64,000 nt of DNA from Streptacidiphilus fuscans (GCF_015690355.1 NZ_JADPRT010000003.1:648474-712473); one strand, 5' to 3'; shown: positions 23,178-47,878, counted from the first letter of the stretch. Program-made: numbers and translations. Notes: a model not told the origin generated them from the letters alone.

Positions 23178-23932
23178 CCACTCTCCAGCCGCTGCCGGTC
23201 GGACGACGCGGCACCTGGACCTTCCTCCACGACGCCCGCAGCACCTGCCACGTCTACCTGGACACCGAGGTCGACGCGACCCGGATGCGCGAGGTGCGCA
23301 CGGCCGCCGACGGCAAGGTCGGCTATGTCAGCCTGCTGGTGAAGGCGGCGGCCGAGGTCGTCGCCGAGGTGCCCGAGGCCCGTTCGGTGCTGCGCGCCGG
23401 ATGGCTGCGGCCCAAGATCGCCGAGGCGCAGCAGATCCACGCCAAGGTCCTCTTCGACCGGACCGTGGCCGGGACGCGCTGTGTGCTGTCCGGCGTGGTC
23501 GAGTCGGTGCCGGAGCTCTCCGCGCTCCAGGTGCAGGAGGCCGTCGACGCGTTCAAGGACGCCGACCCCGAGGACCCGCAGGGCCCGTTCGCGGCGCAGA
23601 AGAAGATGCGCGGGCTGCCGCTGCCGCTGGCCCGGCTGATCTACCGGGCCGCGATGCGCGATCCCGGTCGCCGCGCGGCACTTCAGGGCGTGTTCTCGGT
23701 GACCTCGGTCGGCCAGGAGCAGGTCCGCGTGATCTACCCGATGATCTCGGGCACGCTCGGCTTCGGCATCGGCCGGATCCGGGACGTCCCGGTGGCGGTG
23801 GACGGCCAGGTCCGGATCGGACCGGTCTGCACCGTCTCCCTCGCCTTCGACCACCGCGTGGTCGACGGAGCCGTGGCCTCGGACGTCCTGGCCCGGACCA
23901 AGAACCGTCTCGAGACCCTGGAGATGCCATGA
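23174..23932 (+). CDS. 2-oxoacid dehydrogenase-type acyltransferase (tetronate O-acetylase-like)
   Basis: 252 residues. The E2 catalytic-domain signature is intact near the C-terminus (FDHRVVDGAVAS: His227, Asp231). There is no lipoyl or subunit-binding domain, as in the stand-alone acyltransferases of tetronate clusters (Agg4/AbyA4 type) that O-acetylate the tetronate hydroxymethyl. In those pathways a hydrolase-fold enzyme then eliminates acetate. No such gene follows here; an FAD monooxygenase overlaps instead. Confidence 0.85.
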   Translation: MTTLQPLPVGRRGTWTFLHDARSTCHVYLDTEVDATRMREVRTAADGKVGYVSLLVKAAAEVVAEVPEARSVLRAGWLRPKIAEAQQIHAKVLFDRTVAGTRCVLSGVVESVPELSALQVQEAVDAFKDADPEDPQGPFAAQKKMRGLPLPLARLIYRAAMRDPGRRAALQGVFSVTSVGQEQVRVIYPMISGTLGFGIGRIRDVPVAVDGQVRIGPVCTVSLAFDHRVVDGAVASDVLARTKNRLETLEMP

Positions 23933-25230
23933 GTGACAGCACTGACCGGGGCGAGCGCGAGCTCACCACGGACGTCCTGATCGTCGGCGGCGGTCCGGCG
24001 GGAGCGCTGCTGGGCTGCCTGCTGGCCCGGCGCGGCATCGACGTCGTCGTCGCCGAGAAGCAGGAGACGCTGGACCGCGAGTTCCGCGGCGAGACCATCG
24101 CCGCGCCGTCCGTGGTCACCCTGGAGCGCCTCGGCTTCGGACCGGCGCTGCGCGAGCACGGCTACCTGTCCACCAGCGGCGTCAAGATGCGGATGGAGGG
24201 CCACGACGTCTTCCAGGTCGACTACAACCGCTTCGACGTCGGCGTGCTGCCCATCGACATCCCGCAGCCCTCGCTGATCGGGATCTTCCACGAGGCCGCG
24301 GCGGCGCTGCCCAACCACAGCTACCTGCCGGGGACTTCGTTCACCTCGCTCATTGAGGAGGACGGCGTGGTGCGCGGCGCCATGCTGCGTCACCGCGACG
24401 GTTCGCGCACCCGCGTCCAGGCACGCCTGGTCGTCGGCGCCGACGGCCGGTTCTCCAAGGTGCGCAAGGCGGCCGGGATCGACGCCGACGTCACCCCGAT
24501 GGAGCGCGACTTCCTCTGGATCCGGCTGCCCCGCCCGGCCGGCTGGGGCGACGACGCGGACCTGGTCGTGCGCGGCGACCGGCAGTTGGTGATCCTGCCG
24601 ACCTTCCCGGACCTGCTGCGCATCGGCCACAACCTGCCCAAGCGCGGCCTCGGCGACCTGCGCAGCGAGGGCATCGCCGCGTTCCGCGACAGCATCGCGG
24701 AGATCGACCCGCGCCTGCGCCCGCTGCTGGACGAGCACCTGACCGACTGGGAGAACACCGGCTTCCTGGAGATCTTCACCGCCGAGGTGGAGCAGTGGGC
24801 CAAGGACGGCCTGGTGCTGATCGGCGACGCCTCCCACACCTGCACCCCGATCCTGGGCCAGGGCGTCAACCTGGCCATCCAGGACGCGGTCTGCCTGGTC
24901 CCGGTCGTGGCCCGGGCGCTGACGAAGGACCAGCAGTCCCGTCAGCCGGTCCCCGCCGCCGCCTTCGACGAGTTCGCCGCGTCCCGCAAGAAGCACAAGT
25001 CGTTCGTCACGCGCTACCAGCGGATGCAGGAGGGCGCGCTCGCCCAGTCCAAGCCGCTGGCGGTGCTGCTGCGCCGGACCCGGTTCCGGCTGCTCAACGC
25101 CCTGCCGATCAAGTACAAGATCTTCGGCAAGGTCATCAACGCCCCGCACCCGATCGACGCGGAGGACCTGCGCCTGGCGCGGATCGACTCCTCGACCGCT
25201 CCCGTCCAGCCGCCCACCACCGCGGCCTGA
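23929..25230 (+). CDS. FAD-dependent monooxygenase/hydroxylase
   Basis: 433 residues, ATGA overlap with the acyltransferase. It is a group A flavoprotein: N-terminal dinucleotide fold LIVGGGPAGALLGCLLARRG, the middle motif VGADGRFSKVRKAAG, and GDASHTCTPILGQGVNLAIQD for FAD ribityl binding. Its position suggests oxidation of the polyketide or tetronate intermediate. It might replace the missing elimination enzyme functionally, but there is no sequence support for that. Confidence 0.9.
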   Translation: MSDSTDRGERELTTDVLIVGGGPAGALLGCLLARRGIDVVVAEKQETLDREFRGETIAAPSVVTLERLGFGPALREHGYLSTSGVKMRMEGHDVFQVDYNRFDVGVLPIDIPQPSLIGIFHEAAAALPNHSYLPGTSFTSLIEEDGVVRGAMLRHRDGSRTRVQARLVVGADGRFSKVRKAAGIDADVTPMERDFLWIRLPRPAGWGDDADLVVRGDRQLVILPTFPDLLRIGHNLPKRGLGDLRSEGIAAFRDSIAEIDPRLRPLLDEHLTDWENTGFLEIFTAEVEQWAKDGLVLIGDASHTCTPILGQGVNLAIQDAVCLVPVVARALTKDQQSRQPVPAAAFDEFAASRKKHKSFVTRYQRMQEGALAQSKPLAVLLRRTRFRLLNALPIKYKIFGKVINAPHPIDAEDLRLARIDSSTAPVQPPTTAA

Positions 25231-25285
25231 AGCCAGGCCAGGCCGAGCCAGACCGAGCAAGGCTGAGCCAGGCCGAGCCCGCTCC
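25231..25285 (+). repeat. Imperfect 10-base tandem repeat between monooxygenase and PKS genes
   Basis: About five units related to GGCCGAGCCA run from just after the monooxygenase stop, within the 99-base spacer before the first PKS. It looks like a small slippage-generated minisatellite. Confidence 0.55.
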
Positions 25286-25329
25286 CCGCTACCCGTACTC
25301 CCGCCCTTCGTGACGTGAGGTCATCCACC

Positions 25330-31638
<6,309 letters not shown>

Positions 31639-31744
31639 GCTGAGCCGGCCCGGCACCCTTTCCGGCCCTGAGGCAGGCCGGTGGGGTGCCGGGCACCCCC
31701 GCGCCCGGGAGACCCGAACCCTTCCTGTGAGGACGTGCAGACCC

Positions 31745-40888
<9,144 letters not shown>

Positions 40889-40896
40889 GGACGACC

Positions 40897-43305
40897 ATGC
40901 AACTCGAAGAGATCCGCGCCCTGATGGAGGACCAACTCCGGCTCTCCCGCACCCTCAGGAACCGGGTGCGCGAGCTGGAGGACGCCCGCCACTCGCCACT
41001 GGCCGTGGTGTCCGTCGCGCTGCGGCTGCCGGGCGGCGTGACCACCCCCGAGCAGTACTGGAACTTCCTGACCTCCGACGCGGACGGCCTCGGCCCGATC
41101 CCCGCCGACCGTCCCGGGCTGCGCGCCGTCCACGACCCGCAGCCCGGGCGGCCCGGCCGCTCCTACGTCGACCGCGCCGGATTCCTGGACGAGATCGCCG
41201 AGTTCGACCCCGCGTTCTTCGGCATCTCGCAGCGCGAGGCCGAGGCGATCGACCCGCAGCAGCGCCTGCTGCTGGAGACCTCCTGGGAGGCCTTCGAGCG
41301 CGCCGGCATCGCGGTGCGCCGCCAGGAGCGCCTCGACGCCGGGGTCTTCCTCGGCATCATGACCTCGGAGTACGCGGAGCGGTTCGCGGGCCGCGAGGAC
41401 AAGTCCGGCATCGACCCCTACTACGGGATCGGCGCGGGCCACTCGATGGCCGCCGGGCGGATCAGCTACGTGATGGGCTTCTCCGGTCCGGCGCTCAGCG
41501 TCGACACGGCCTGCTCGTCCTCGCTGGTCGCGCTGCACCAGGCGACGCAGAGCCTGCGCCGCGAGGAGTGCCGCTACGCCCTGGTGGCGGGGTCCAACCT
41601 GCTGATCTCGGCGGACCTGATGGTCTCCCTGTGCCAGAGCCGGGCGCTGTCCCCTGACGGCCGGTCCAAGTCCTTCACGGCCGCCGCCGACGGCTACGGC
41701 CGTGGCGAGGGCATCGGCACGATGGTGCTGATGCGGCTCGCCGACGCCGAGGCGGAGGGCCGCCCGGTGCTGGCCGTGCTGCGCGGCACCGCCGTCAACC
41801 ACGACGGCGCCTCCTCCGGCCTGACCGTGCCCAACGGACCTGCCCAGCAGCAGGTCATCCGGGCCGCCTACCGGGACGCGCGGATCGACCCGGCCGAGGT
41901 CGGCTGGGTGGAGGCGCACGGCACCGGCACCTCGCTCGGCGACCCGATCGAGGCCGGGGCGCTGGACGCGGTGGTCGGCTCCGGCGCCAAGGGCCGGACC
42001 GCGCCGCTCGCGATCGGCAGCGTCAAGTCCCGCATCGGCCACCTGGAGGCCGCCGCCGGACTGGCCGGGCTGATCAAGGTCGTGCTGATGCTCCGTCACG
42101 GCATCATCCCGGCCGCGCTGTCGGAGGCGGACGGCGAGCTGAACAGCTTCATCCCGTGGCAGCGCACCCGCCTCACCGTCCCGCGCGAGTCCGCGCCGTG
42201 GCCGGACGCGTTCGCGCGCCGGGTGGCCGGGATCAGCGCCTTCGGCATGAGCGGCACCAACGCCCATGCGGTGCTTGAGGCGTACCAGCCGGCGTCCGAG
42301 GTCGCTGCGGAAAGTGCGGGGTCGGAAGCGGAGTTGGTCGTGCTCTCCGCGCGGCACCCCGACAGCCTCTACCAGTTGGCCGTCGGCACCGCCGAGGTAC
42401 TGGAGCAGGCGGACGCGGCTCGGCTCCACTCGGCCTGCCACACGCTGCGCGTCGGCCGCACCGCCTTCGAGTACCGGATCGCCGTCACCGGCGCCACCGG
42501 GGTCGAGCTGGCGCAGGCGCTGCGCACGGCCGTCGAGCAGCACACCGCCGCGCCGGTCGGCGAGGCGCCCGCCGTCCGGATCGGCGTGGCCGAAGGTCCG
42601 CAACTCGCCGCCGCGCTTGAGGCCTTGGATGCGGCGTACCCGGGCCTGGTCCCTGCGGGTGGCGGCCTGCGCGAGCTGCTGGCCGGGCTCGGCGTCCGCG
42701 TCCAGTCCGGCGAGGTGACGCTGCCCGGCGGCGTCCACGCCGCGCTGGAGCTGGAGGGCGGCACGCTCCTCGCGCTGGTCGGCGCGGACCCGGCGCAGAC
42801 GCCGTCGCTGCTGCTGACCGCGCTCGCCGCGCTGCACGACGCCGGCGCCGAACTCCGCCTGGACGCCCTGCGTCCGGCCGGGGCCGAGCTGCTCGGCGAC
42901 CTGCCGACCTACGCCTTCCGCCGTCGCCGCTGCTGGGTCGACGAGGTGGTGCACGCCGGCGCGGGCGGCACTGTGGCGCAGGACCAAGGCACGCCGGACG
43001 AGGAGTCCGGCTCGGCGGCGGAGGGCGTCCACGAGGTCGAGCAGTTCCTGCGCACCAAGCTCGCCGAGGTGCTGCGCGCCGACGAGCTCGACGGCACCCG
43101 CCCGTTCGCGGAGGTGGGCGGCGACTCGTTCTGCGCCATGCAGCTCACCATCGCCATCGAGGAGGAGTACGGCGTCGAGGACGTCCCGCTGGACCACTTC
43201 CTTGAGGAGATCCCGCTGGACGAACTCTTCCTGCGCCTCAGCACCTTCGTCGTCAGCAGCACCCTCAAAGCTGGGCTCACCGAAGACATGGAGCAGAGCG
43301 CATGA
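40897..43305 (+). CDS. Type I PKS, minimal module KS-ACP (no AT)
   Basis: 802 residues from ATG at 40897 behind GAGGA. An N-terminal coiled docking segment (EEIRALMEDQLRLSRTLRNRVRELE) matches the preceding PKS tail. The KS is complete (Cys206, EAHGTGTSLGDPIEA, RIGHLEAAAG). Residues about 470-700 retain a KS-AT linker and the post-AT motif LPTYAFRRRRCW with no AT between. The carrier domain has Ser744 in EVGGDSFCAMQL, closer to discrete carrier/PCP-type motifs than the other ACPs. No thioesterase domain is fused; a separate TE gene follows with a four-base overlap. It is probably the last chain-extension step. Confidence 0.93.
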   Translation: MQLEEIRALMEDQLRLSRTLRNRVRELEDARHSPLAVVSVALRLPGGVTTPEQYWNFLTSDADGLGPIPADRPGLRAVHDPQPGRPGRSYVDRAGFLDEIAEFDPAFFGISQREAEAIDPQQRLLLETSWEAFERAGIAVRRQERLDAGVFLGIMTSEYAERFAGREDKSGIDPYYGIGAGHSMAAGRISYVMGFSGPALSVDTACSSSLVALHQATQSLRREECRYALVAGSNLLISADLMVSLCQSRALSPDGRSKSFTAAADGYGRGEGIGTMVLMRLADAEAEGRPVLAVLRGTAVNHDGASSGLTVPNGPAQQQVIRAAYRDARIDPAEVGWVEAHGTGTSLGDPIEAGALDAVVGSGAKGRTAPLAIGSVKSRIGHLEAAAGLAGLIKVVLMLRHGIIPAALSEADGELNSFIPWQRTRLTVPRESAPWPDAFARRVAGISAFGMSGTNAHAVLEAYQPASEVAAESAGSEAELVVLSARHPDSLYQLAVGTAEVLEQADAARLHSACHTLRVGRTAFEYRIAVTGATGVELAQALRTAVEQHTAAPVGEAPAVRIGVAEGPQLAAALEALDAAYPGLVPAGGGLRELLAGLGVRVQSGEVTLPGGVHAALELEGGTLLALVGADPAQTPSLLLTALAALHDAGAELRLDALRPAGAELLGDLPTYAFRRRRCWVDEVVHAGAGGTVAQDQGTPDEESGSAAEGVHEVEQFLRTKLAEVLRADELDGTRPFAEVGGDSFCAMQLTIAIEEEYGVEDVPLDHFLEEIPLDELFLRLSTFVVSSTLKAGLTEDMEQSA

Positions 43306-44057
43306 CCCCCTTTGTGCGGCCGCGTCCGGTGGAGAAGCCGCGACTGCGCCTGATCGGCTTCCACCACGCGGGCGGTTCCGCGTCCGTCTACTACCCCATG
43401 AGCCGGGCGCTGCCCGATGACTGGGACCTGGTCCTGCTCGACCTGCCCGGCCGCGGCAAGCGCCACGGCCAGCAGCCGCTCCACGACATGGAGGAGCTGG
43501 TCGACCTGGCCGTCGCGGACGTCCAGCCGTGGCTGGACGCGCCGTTCGCGATCTTCGGGCACAGCCTCGGCGCGATCCTGGCGGTCGAGGTCTCGCGTCG
43601 GCTCCAGGCGAGCGGCAACGCGCCGTCCTTCGTCGTCGTCTCCGGCCGGGCCGCCCCGGCCTACCAGGCGCAGGTCTCGCGCGGCCTGCACGAGCTGGAG
43701 GACGACGAGCTGCTCGCCGAGCTGCTCGCGCTGGGCGGCACGCCGGACCGGATCCGCGAGGTGCCGGGCTTCGTCGAGCGGTTCCTGCGGATCAGCCGGG
43801 CCGACCTGAAGGCCGTCGACTCCTACAAGCCCTCGGCCGACCGGGCGCCGCTGCGTTGCCCGATCCTCGCCTTCGGCGGGATGGGCGACGCCTGGGCGCC
43901 GCTGGACATGGTCCTGGCCTGGGAGGAGGAGACCAGCGGGGACTTCCACACCCGCTTCTTCCCCGGCGGTCACTTCTACTTCCTGGGCGAGCCGTTCGCC
44001 CACTTCACCCGCCAACTGGTCACGGACGCACGGGAGCTGGCACTGGTGGCTGCCTAA
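43302..44057 (+). CDS. Type II thioesterase
   Basis: 251 residues, overlapping the PKS stop (ATGA). An alpha/beta hydrolase with nucleophile Ser88 (FGHSLGA), Asp in GGMGDAWAP and His in FPGGHFYFLGE. Early motif GFHHAGGSASVYYPM is typical of GrsT/RifR-type editing thioesterases. It may clear mis-primed carrier proteins. As the only TE in the window, it could also release the product. Confidence 0.92.
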   Translation: MTPFVRPRPVEKPRLRLIGFHHAGGSASVYYPMSRALPDDWDLVLLDLPGRGKRHGQQPLHDMEELVDLAVADVQPWLDAPFAIFGHSLGAILAVEVSRRLQASGNAPSFVVVSGRAAPAYQAQVSRGLHELEDDELLAELLALGGTPDRIREVPGFVERFLRISRADLKAVDSYKPSADRAPLRCPILAFGGMGDAWAPLDMVLAWEEETSGDFHTRFFPGGHFYFLGEPFAHFTRQLVTDARELALVAA

Positions 44058-44067
44058 GGTACGCAGG

Positions 44068-44110
44068 ACGACGGCGCCGACCGATCCGCGTGATCGGTCG
44101 GCGCCGTCGT
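44068..44110 (+). terminator. Strong hairpin terminator after the PKS operon
   Basis: A perfect 19-bp inverted repeat (44068-44086 with 44092-44110) and a five-base loop begin 11 bases after the thioesterase stop. It probably ends the long rightward transcript. Confidence 0.8.
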
Positions 44111-44233
44111 GCGTGCCACCGCAGTTCAAGGGGCGTTCGAGGACGGAGGCCGATGCTGGGACCGTCGGCTGGCGCAGGCCGACCCGCAGCACGATCCCCG
44201 GACAGTTCGTCCCCACCACCAGAGGAGCACGCC

Positions 44234-45271
44234 ATGCGCTGGCAGAACCTGTACATCGCCGGTCTCGGCGCCTACCTGCCGGAGCAGGTCTTCACCGCCG
44301 AGCAGGCGGTGGCGGACGGCCTCTACGGCGAGGGCGAGCGCGAGGCCAACGGCTACCGCGCCGTCCGGGTCGCCTCCGACGAGGAGACCGGCCCGGTCAT
44401 GGCCGCCGCCGCCGGCCGCCAGGCCGTCGAGCGCTCGGGCATCGCCGCCGAGGACTTCGCGGTGACCGTCCACGCCAGCGTCGGCCACCAGGGCCAGGAC
44501 GTCTGGACGCCCGCCCACTACGTGCAGAACGAGACGGTCGGCGGCCACGGCGCGGCCTTCGAGGTGCGTCAGGGCTCCAACAGCGGCCTGGCCGCCACCG
44601 AGGTCGCGGCCTCCTGGATCGCCGCCCGCCCGGAGCACAAGGCCGCCCTGGTCACCACCGGCGACGCGTTCAAGCTGCCCTACTGGGACCGCTGGAAGGC
44701 CGACGACCAGGTCGTCTACGGTGACGGCGCGGGCGCGGTCGTCCTCTCGACCGAGGGCGGCTTCCTGAAGGTCCGCTCCACCGCGAGCCACGGCGACCCG
44801 TCCCTGGAGCCGCTCTACCGCGGCAGCGACGCGTGGACCCCGGCGCCGTTCTACAACGGCGAGGCCGTCGACCTGGCGGGCCGCAAGAAGGCCTGGCTGA
44901 CCCGTAACGAGGGCGGCTACGACGAGGCGATCGCCCGTATCAACAAGAACTTCGGCGCGGTCCTCACCCAGGCCCTCGCCGATGCCGACACCGAGCTCGG
45001 CGACACCCAGTGGTTCATCCACGCCAACATGTCCAAGACCATCGTCGAGTGGGGCTTCCACGGCGCCCTCGGCCTGGACCCCGACAGCACCGTCTACGAC
45101 TGGGGCCTCGACTACGCCCACATGGGCGGCGGCGACCAGATCATCGGCCTGAACCGGCTCGTCGAGACCGGTCGGCCCAAGCCCGGCGACCTGATCGTCA
45201 CCGCGGGCGCGGGCATCGGCTTCATGTGGACCGTCGCCGTGCTCGAGGTGCTGGAAACTCCCTCCTGGTGA
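44234..45271 (+). CDS. KAS III-like acyltransferase with serine nucleophile position
   Basis: 345 residues, AGAGGAG ribosome site. The fold and motifs match CerJ/ChlB3-type KAS III enzymes that transfer acyl groups to alcohols rather than condense. The segment is EVRQGSNSGLAA, where the expected Cys is Ser115. His263 (FIHANMSK) and Asp301 (HMGGGDQI, in place of Asn) complete a Ser-His-Asp arrangement. DpsC of daunorubicin biosynthesis is a known KAS III homolog using Ser. It has its own promoter region after a terminator. The inferred role is to transfer an acyl group, perhaps from the carrier at 47471-47719. Confidence 0.85.
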   Translation: MRWQNLYIAGLGAYLPEQVFTAEQAVADGLYGEGEREANGYRAVRVASDEETGPVMAAAAGRQAVERSGIAAEDFAVTVHASVGHQGQDVWTPAHYVQNETVGGHGAAFEVRQGSNSGLAATEVAASWIAARPEHKAALVTTGDAFKLPYWDRWKADDQVVYGDGAGAVVLSTEGGFLKVRSTASHGDPSLEPLYRGSDAWTPAPFYNGEAVDLAGRKKAWLTRNEGGYDEAIARINKNFGAVLTQALADADTELGDTQWFIHANMSKTIVEWGFHGALGLDPDSTVYDWGLDYAHMGGGDQIIGLNRLVETGRPKPGDLIVTAGAGIGFMWTVAVLEVLETPSW

Positions 45272-45374
45272 CCCTGTTCCGTCAGTAGCCTTGTACCAAT
45301 GACCCGTCGACCGGCCGGTCCCCGCAGAACCTTGTCGGGACCGGCCGGTCGGCCTGCCTGGAGGGTGACCTTCC

Positions 45375-45725
45375 GTGCTTGACCTGGCCAAGAACGCCAA
45401 CGCCGGCCTGGCGTTCCTGCTGGAGCTCGTGGTGTACGTGTCCGTCTGCGGCTGGGGGTTCACCGCCAGCCCCAAACTGCTGCTCCGTCTGCTCTTCGGC
45501 CTCGGTGGGCCGATCCTGATGATCGTGCTGTGGGCGCTGTTCGGCGCACCCAACGGCGCGCCGTACCCGCTGCACGGCGTGCCGCGCATCGGGTTCGAGA
45601 TCGTCTGGTACGGCCTCGGCACCGCGGCGCTCGCAGCCTGGTGGAAGGCCGCGCCCGCCGCGGTCTTCGCCTTCCTCGTCGTGCTCAGCGGCGTCCTCGC
45701 CCGCGTCTGGGGCCAGGAGCACTGA
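45375..45725 (+). CDS. Small membrane protein, YrdB/DUF2568-like
   Basis: 116 residues from GTG at 45375 behind GGAGGG. There are four hydrophobic helices (LAFLLELVVYVSVCGWGF, LLFGLGGPILMIVLWALFG, TAALAAWW and AVFAFLVVLSGVLA). The motif WGxF...GAPxAPxxL matches the YrdB/DUF2568 family. Function unknown. It probably sits incidentally within the cluster, between two terminators. Confidence 0.75.
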   Translation: MLDLAKNANAGLAFLLELVVYVSVCGWGFTASPKLLLRLLFGLGGPILMIVLWALFGAPNGAPYPLHGVPRIGFEIVWYGLGTAALAAWWKAAPAAVFAFLVVLSGVLARVWGQEH

Positions 45726-45753
45726 GAGCCCCTGCCGAACACCCAGCCGAACC

Positions 45754-45794
45754 ACGAAGGCGCCGCCCGGAGTTGATCCGGGCGGCGCCTTCGT
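45754..45794. terminator. Bidirectional hairpin terminator
   Basis: A perfect 17-bp stem (45754-45770 with 45778-45794) with a seven-base loop lies between the convergent ends of the YrdB-like gene and the adenylation gene. Confidence 0.8.
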
Positions 45795-45809
45795 TCCGTT
45801 GCCGGTGGC

Positions 45810-47417
45810 TCAGCCGAGCAGGGCGAGCAGCGCCTTCTCGTCGACCTTGCCGTTGGGCGTCATCGGGAACTCCGCCACGCCCCGGATCACGTCGGGCACC
45901 AGGTACGGCGGCAGGCCGGTCGCCAGGGCCGCGCCGAGGCCGACCGGGTCGTCACCGTCCACCCGGTTCTCCGTCTCGCCCGGCACGTAGAAGAGCGCGA
46001 TCTGCTCCCAGGCCGCCGTCTTGCCCGGGACCGGGACCACCACGGCACGGCGGACGCCCGGCACACGCGTCGCCGCGCTCTCGATCTCGCCGGGCTCGAT
46101 CCGGTAGCCGCGCACCTTGACCTGGCGGTCGGACCGGCCGCGGAAGTGCAGCACGCCGTTCTCGTCCTTGAAGCCCAGGTCACCGGTCTTGTAGACGCGG
46201 ATCGGCGTGCCGTCGAGCAGCAGCGTCGGGAACTTCTCCACCGTCAGCTCGGGCAGGCCCAGGTAGCCCTGGGCGAGGCCGGCGCCGCCGATGCAGATCT
46301 CGCCCTCCTCGCGCGGCGCGGCCGTCCGGCCGTCGACCACGACCAGCACGTCCGTGGCGGCGACCGGGACGCCGATCGGCAGGCCGCCGGGGGTCCCCAG
46401 GTCGGCGACGCCCAGCTCGTGCGTGGTGGCGTAGATGCAGCTCTCCACCGGGCCGTAGGCGTTGAAGAGGCGGACCTGCGGCAGCTCCGTCAGGAACCGC
46501 TCGATGTGCGCCACCGACAGCCGCTCGCCGCCGGTGTAGACGGCGTCGACGCCCTGGAAGCACTCCAGGTCCATGTCCACGAAGAGGTTGAACAGCGAGG
46601 AGGTGAGGAAGACGGTGTCCACGCCGTGGTCGGCGACCGCGTCCCGCAGCACGCCGGGGAGCAGGTAGTCGTCCTCGCTGATCACCACCGTGCCGCCGGT
46701 GGTCAGCATGCCCCAGACCTCCAGGCTGAACGCGTCCCACGCGCACGGCGCGGCCTGCAGCGTGCCGCCGCCGGGACGGTAGCCGGGGAGGCCGTCGGGG
46801 CCGCCGAAGAGGCGGGTGGTGGCCTGGTGCGTGGAGACGACGCCCTTGGGCGTGCCGGTGGTGCCGGAGGTGAAGAAGACGCAGGCGGCGTCGGTCGCGT
46901 CGACCTCCACCTGGCCGGGACGACCGCCGCGCTCGGCGGCCTCCGTCAGCGGCTCGACCGGCGGCTCCCAGCGGGCCATGGCCTCGCGGACGTCGGCCTC
47001 CAGGCTCGCGACGGCGGCGTCGGCCACCTCGGCGGCGTCGGAGACGAACACCTTGGGCTGGAGCTGTCCCAGCAGCCCGGCCACCCGGTCGGCGGGCCAG
47101 CGGTGGTCGAACGCGGCGTAGGCGGCTCCGGTGCTCAACACGCCCAGCAGCACGGCGAACTGCTGCGGCGAACGCGGCATCCGGACCGGGACGACGTCCC
47201 CGGGGCCGATCCCGAACTCGGCGAGCCGGACGGCGTACGCGCCGGCCGCGGCGTCCAGGGTCCGGTAGTCGACGGCGTTGCCGCGGAAGACGACGGCGGC
47301 CGCGTCGGGACGTTCGGCGGCCTGGGCGGCCACGGCCGCGTGGATGGTCGGGAACCCGGCGCCCGGGTTCGCCTCGGCCCCGCCGGACTCCGCCGGGGCC
47401 GTCAACAGGTCGGTCAT
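45810..47417 (-). CDS. Stand-alone amino-acid adenylation enzyme
   Basis: 535 residues from ATG at 47417 (GAAGGA upstream). ANL-family motifs: FFTSGTTGTPKGVVSTH (A3), NAYGPVES (A5), YKTGDLG (A7), RGRSDRQVKVRGYRIEPGEIE (A8) and NGKVDEKAL (A10 Lys). The A4 region reads AWDAFSLEVWG, whose Asp is the amino-group-binding Asp of alpha-amino-acid-activating domains. By eye the pocket reads D-A-L-F-Y-G-A-I-Y-K, pointing to a hydrophobic or aromatic residue; I cannot assign it. The carrier gene 54 bases upstream is the likely acceptor. Confidence 0.9.
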   Translation of the reverse strand: MTDLLTAPAESGGAEANPGAGFPTIHAAVAAQAAERPDAAAVVFRGNAVDYRTLDAAAGAYAVRLAEFGIGPGDVVPVRMPRSPQQFAVLLGVLSTGAAYAAFDHRWPADRVAGLLGQLQPKVFVSDAAEVADAAVASLEADVREAMARWEPPVEPLTEAAERGGRPGQVEVDATDAACVFFTSGTTGTPKGVVSTHQATTRLFGGPDGLPGYRPGGGTLQAAPCAWDAFSLEVWGMLTTGGTVVISEDDYLLPGVLRDAVADHGVDTVFLTSSLFNLFVDMDLECFQGVDAVYTGGERLSVAHIERFLTELPQVRLFNAYGPVESCIYATTHELGVADLGTPGGLPIGVPVAATDVLVVVDGRTAAPREEGEICIGGAGLAQGYLGLPELTVEKFPTLLLDGTPIRVYKTGDLGFKDENGVLHFRGRSDRQVKVRGYRIEPGEIESAATRVPGVRRAVVVPVPGKTAAWEQIALFYVPGETENRVDGDDPVGLGAALATGLPPYLVPDVIRGVAEFPMTPNGKVDEKALLALLG

Positions 47418-47470
47418 GTCAGCATCCTTCGTCTGGGGGCGCGAGGCGGCGCGGTGTCTCTGATTAATCG

Positions 47471-47719
47471 TCAGGCGGCGGGGACGGCACCCTGGATGGC
47501 GCTGAAGATGGCGCCGAGGCGCTTGTCCGCCAGCAGCGGGCCGACCGGCATCCGGTGCCCGGTCTCCTTCTCGACGGCGGCGACCAGACGCAGCACGTGC
47601 AGGGAGTCCCAGGCCACCGGGCCGCCGTCGGCGGGCAGGCCGTCGGTCAGGTCGATGCCGTTGAGCGGCAGCTTCAGGTCGTCGCGGACGATACGGATGA
47701 AGGTGCTCTCGGTGATCAT
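47471..47719 (-). CDS. Free-standing carrier protein (PCP/ACP)
   Basis: 82 residues. Phosphopantetheine Ser39 lies in VAWDSLHVLRL. The gene has a good ribosome site (GGAGAGG) and precedes the adenylation gene on the same strand, so it is the probable carrier for the activated amino acid. It may present this to the Ser-type KAS III enzyme or to the AT-less PKS modules; that step is inferred. Confidence 0.88.
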   Translation of the reverse strand: MITESTFIRIVRDDLKLPLNGIDLTDGLPADGGPVAWDSLHVLRLVAAVEKETGHRMPVGPLLADKRLGAIFSAIQGAVPAA

Positions 47720-47829
47720 GCGGACCTCTCCGGAGGGCGGGAGTGAACAACGGGAATGAGCAAGGGCGTGGGCGCGCGCAGAATCGGTGCAGCCCGGACC
47801 GCCACAGACTGCGGCAGCGCGCTAGAGCC

Positions 47830-47878
47830 GGACTCGCGCCGTGGACTCGCGTGGGGACTCGCGTCGGGATTCGCGTGG
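47830..47878. repeat. Four imperfect 12-base direct repeats
   Basis: Four copies of GGAYTCGCGYSG-like units run back to back in the gap between the DUF6059-like and carrier genes. Possible regulatory sites or slippage repeats. Confidence 0.5.

Noticed and set aside
45375..45725. A polyketide-tailoring enzyme between the KAS III-like and adenylation genes
   Set aside because: It is a small four-helix membrane protein without catalytic motifs.
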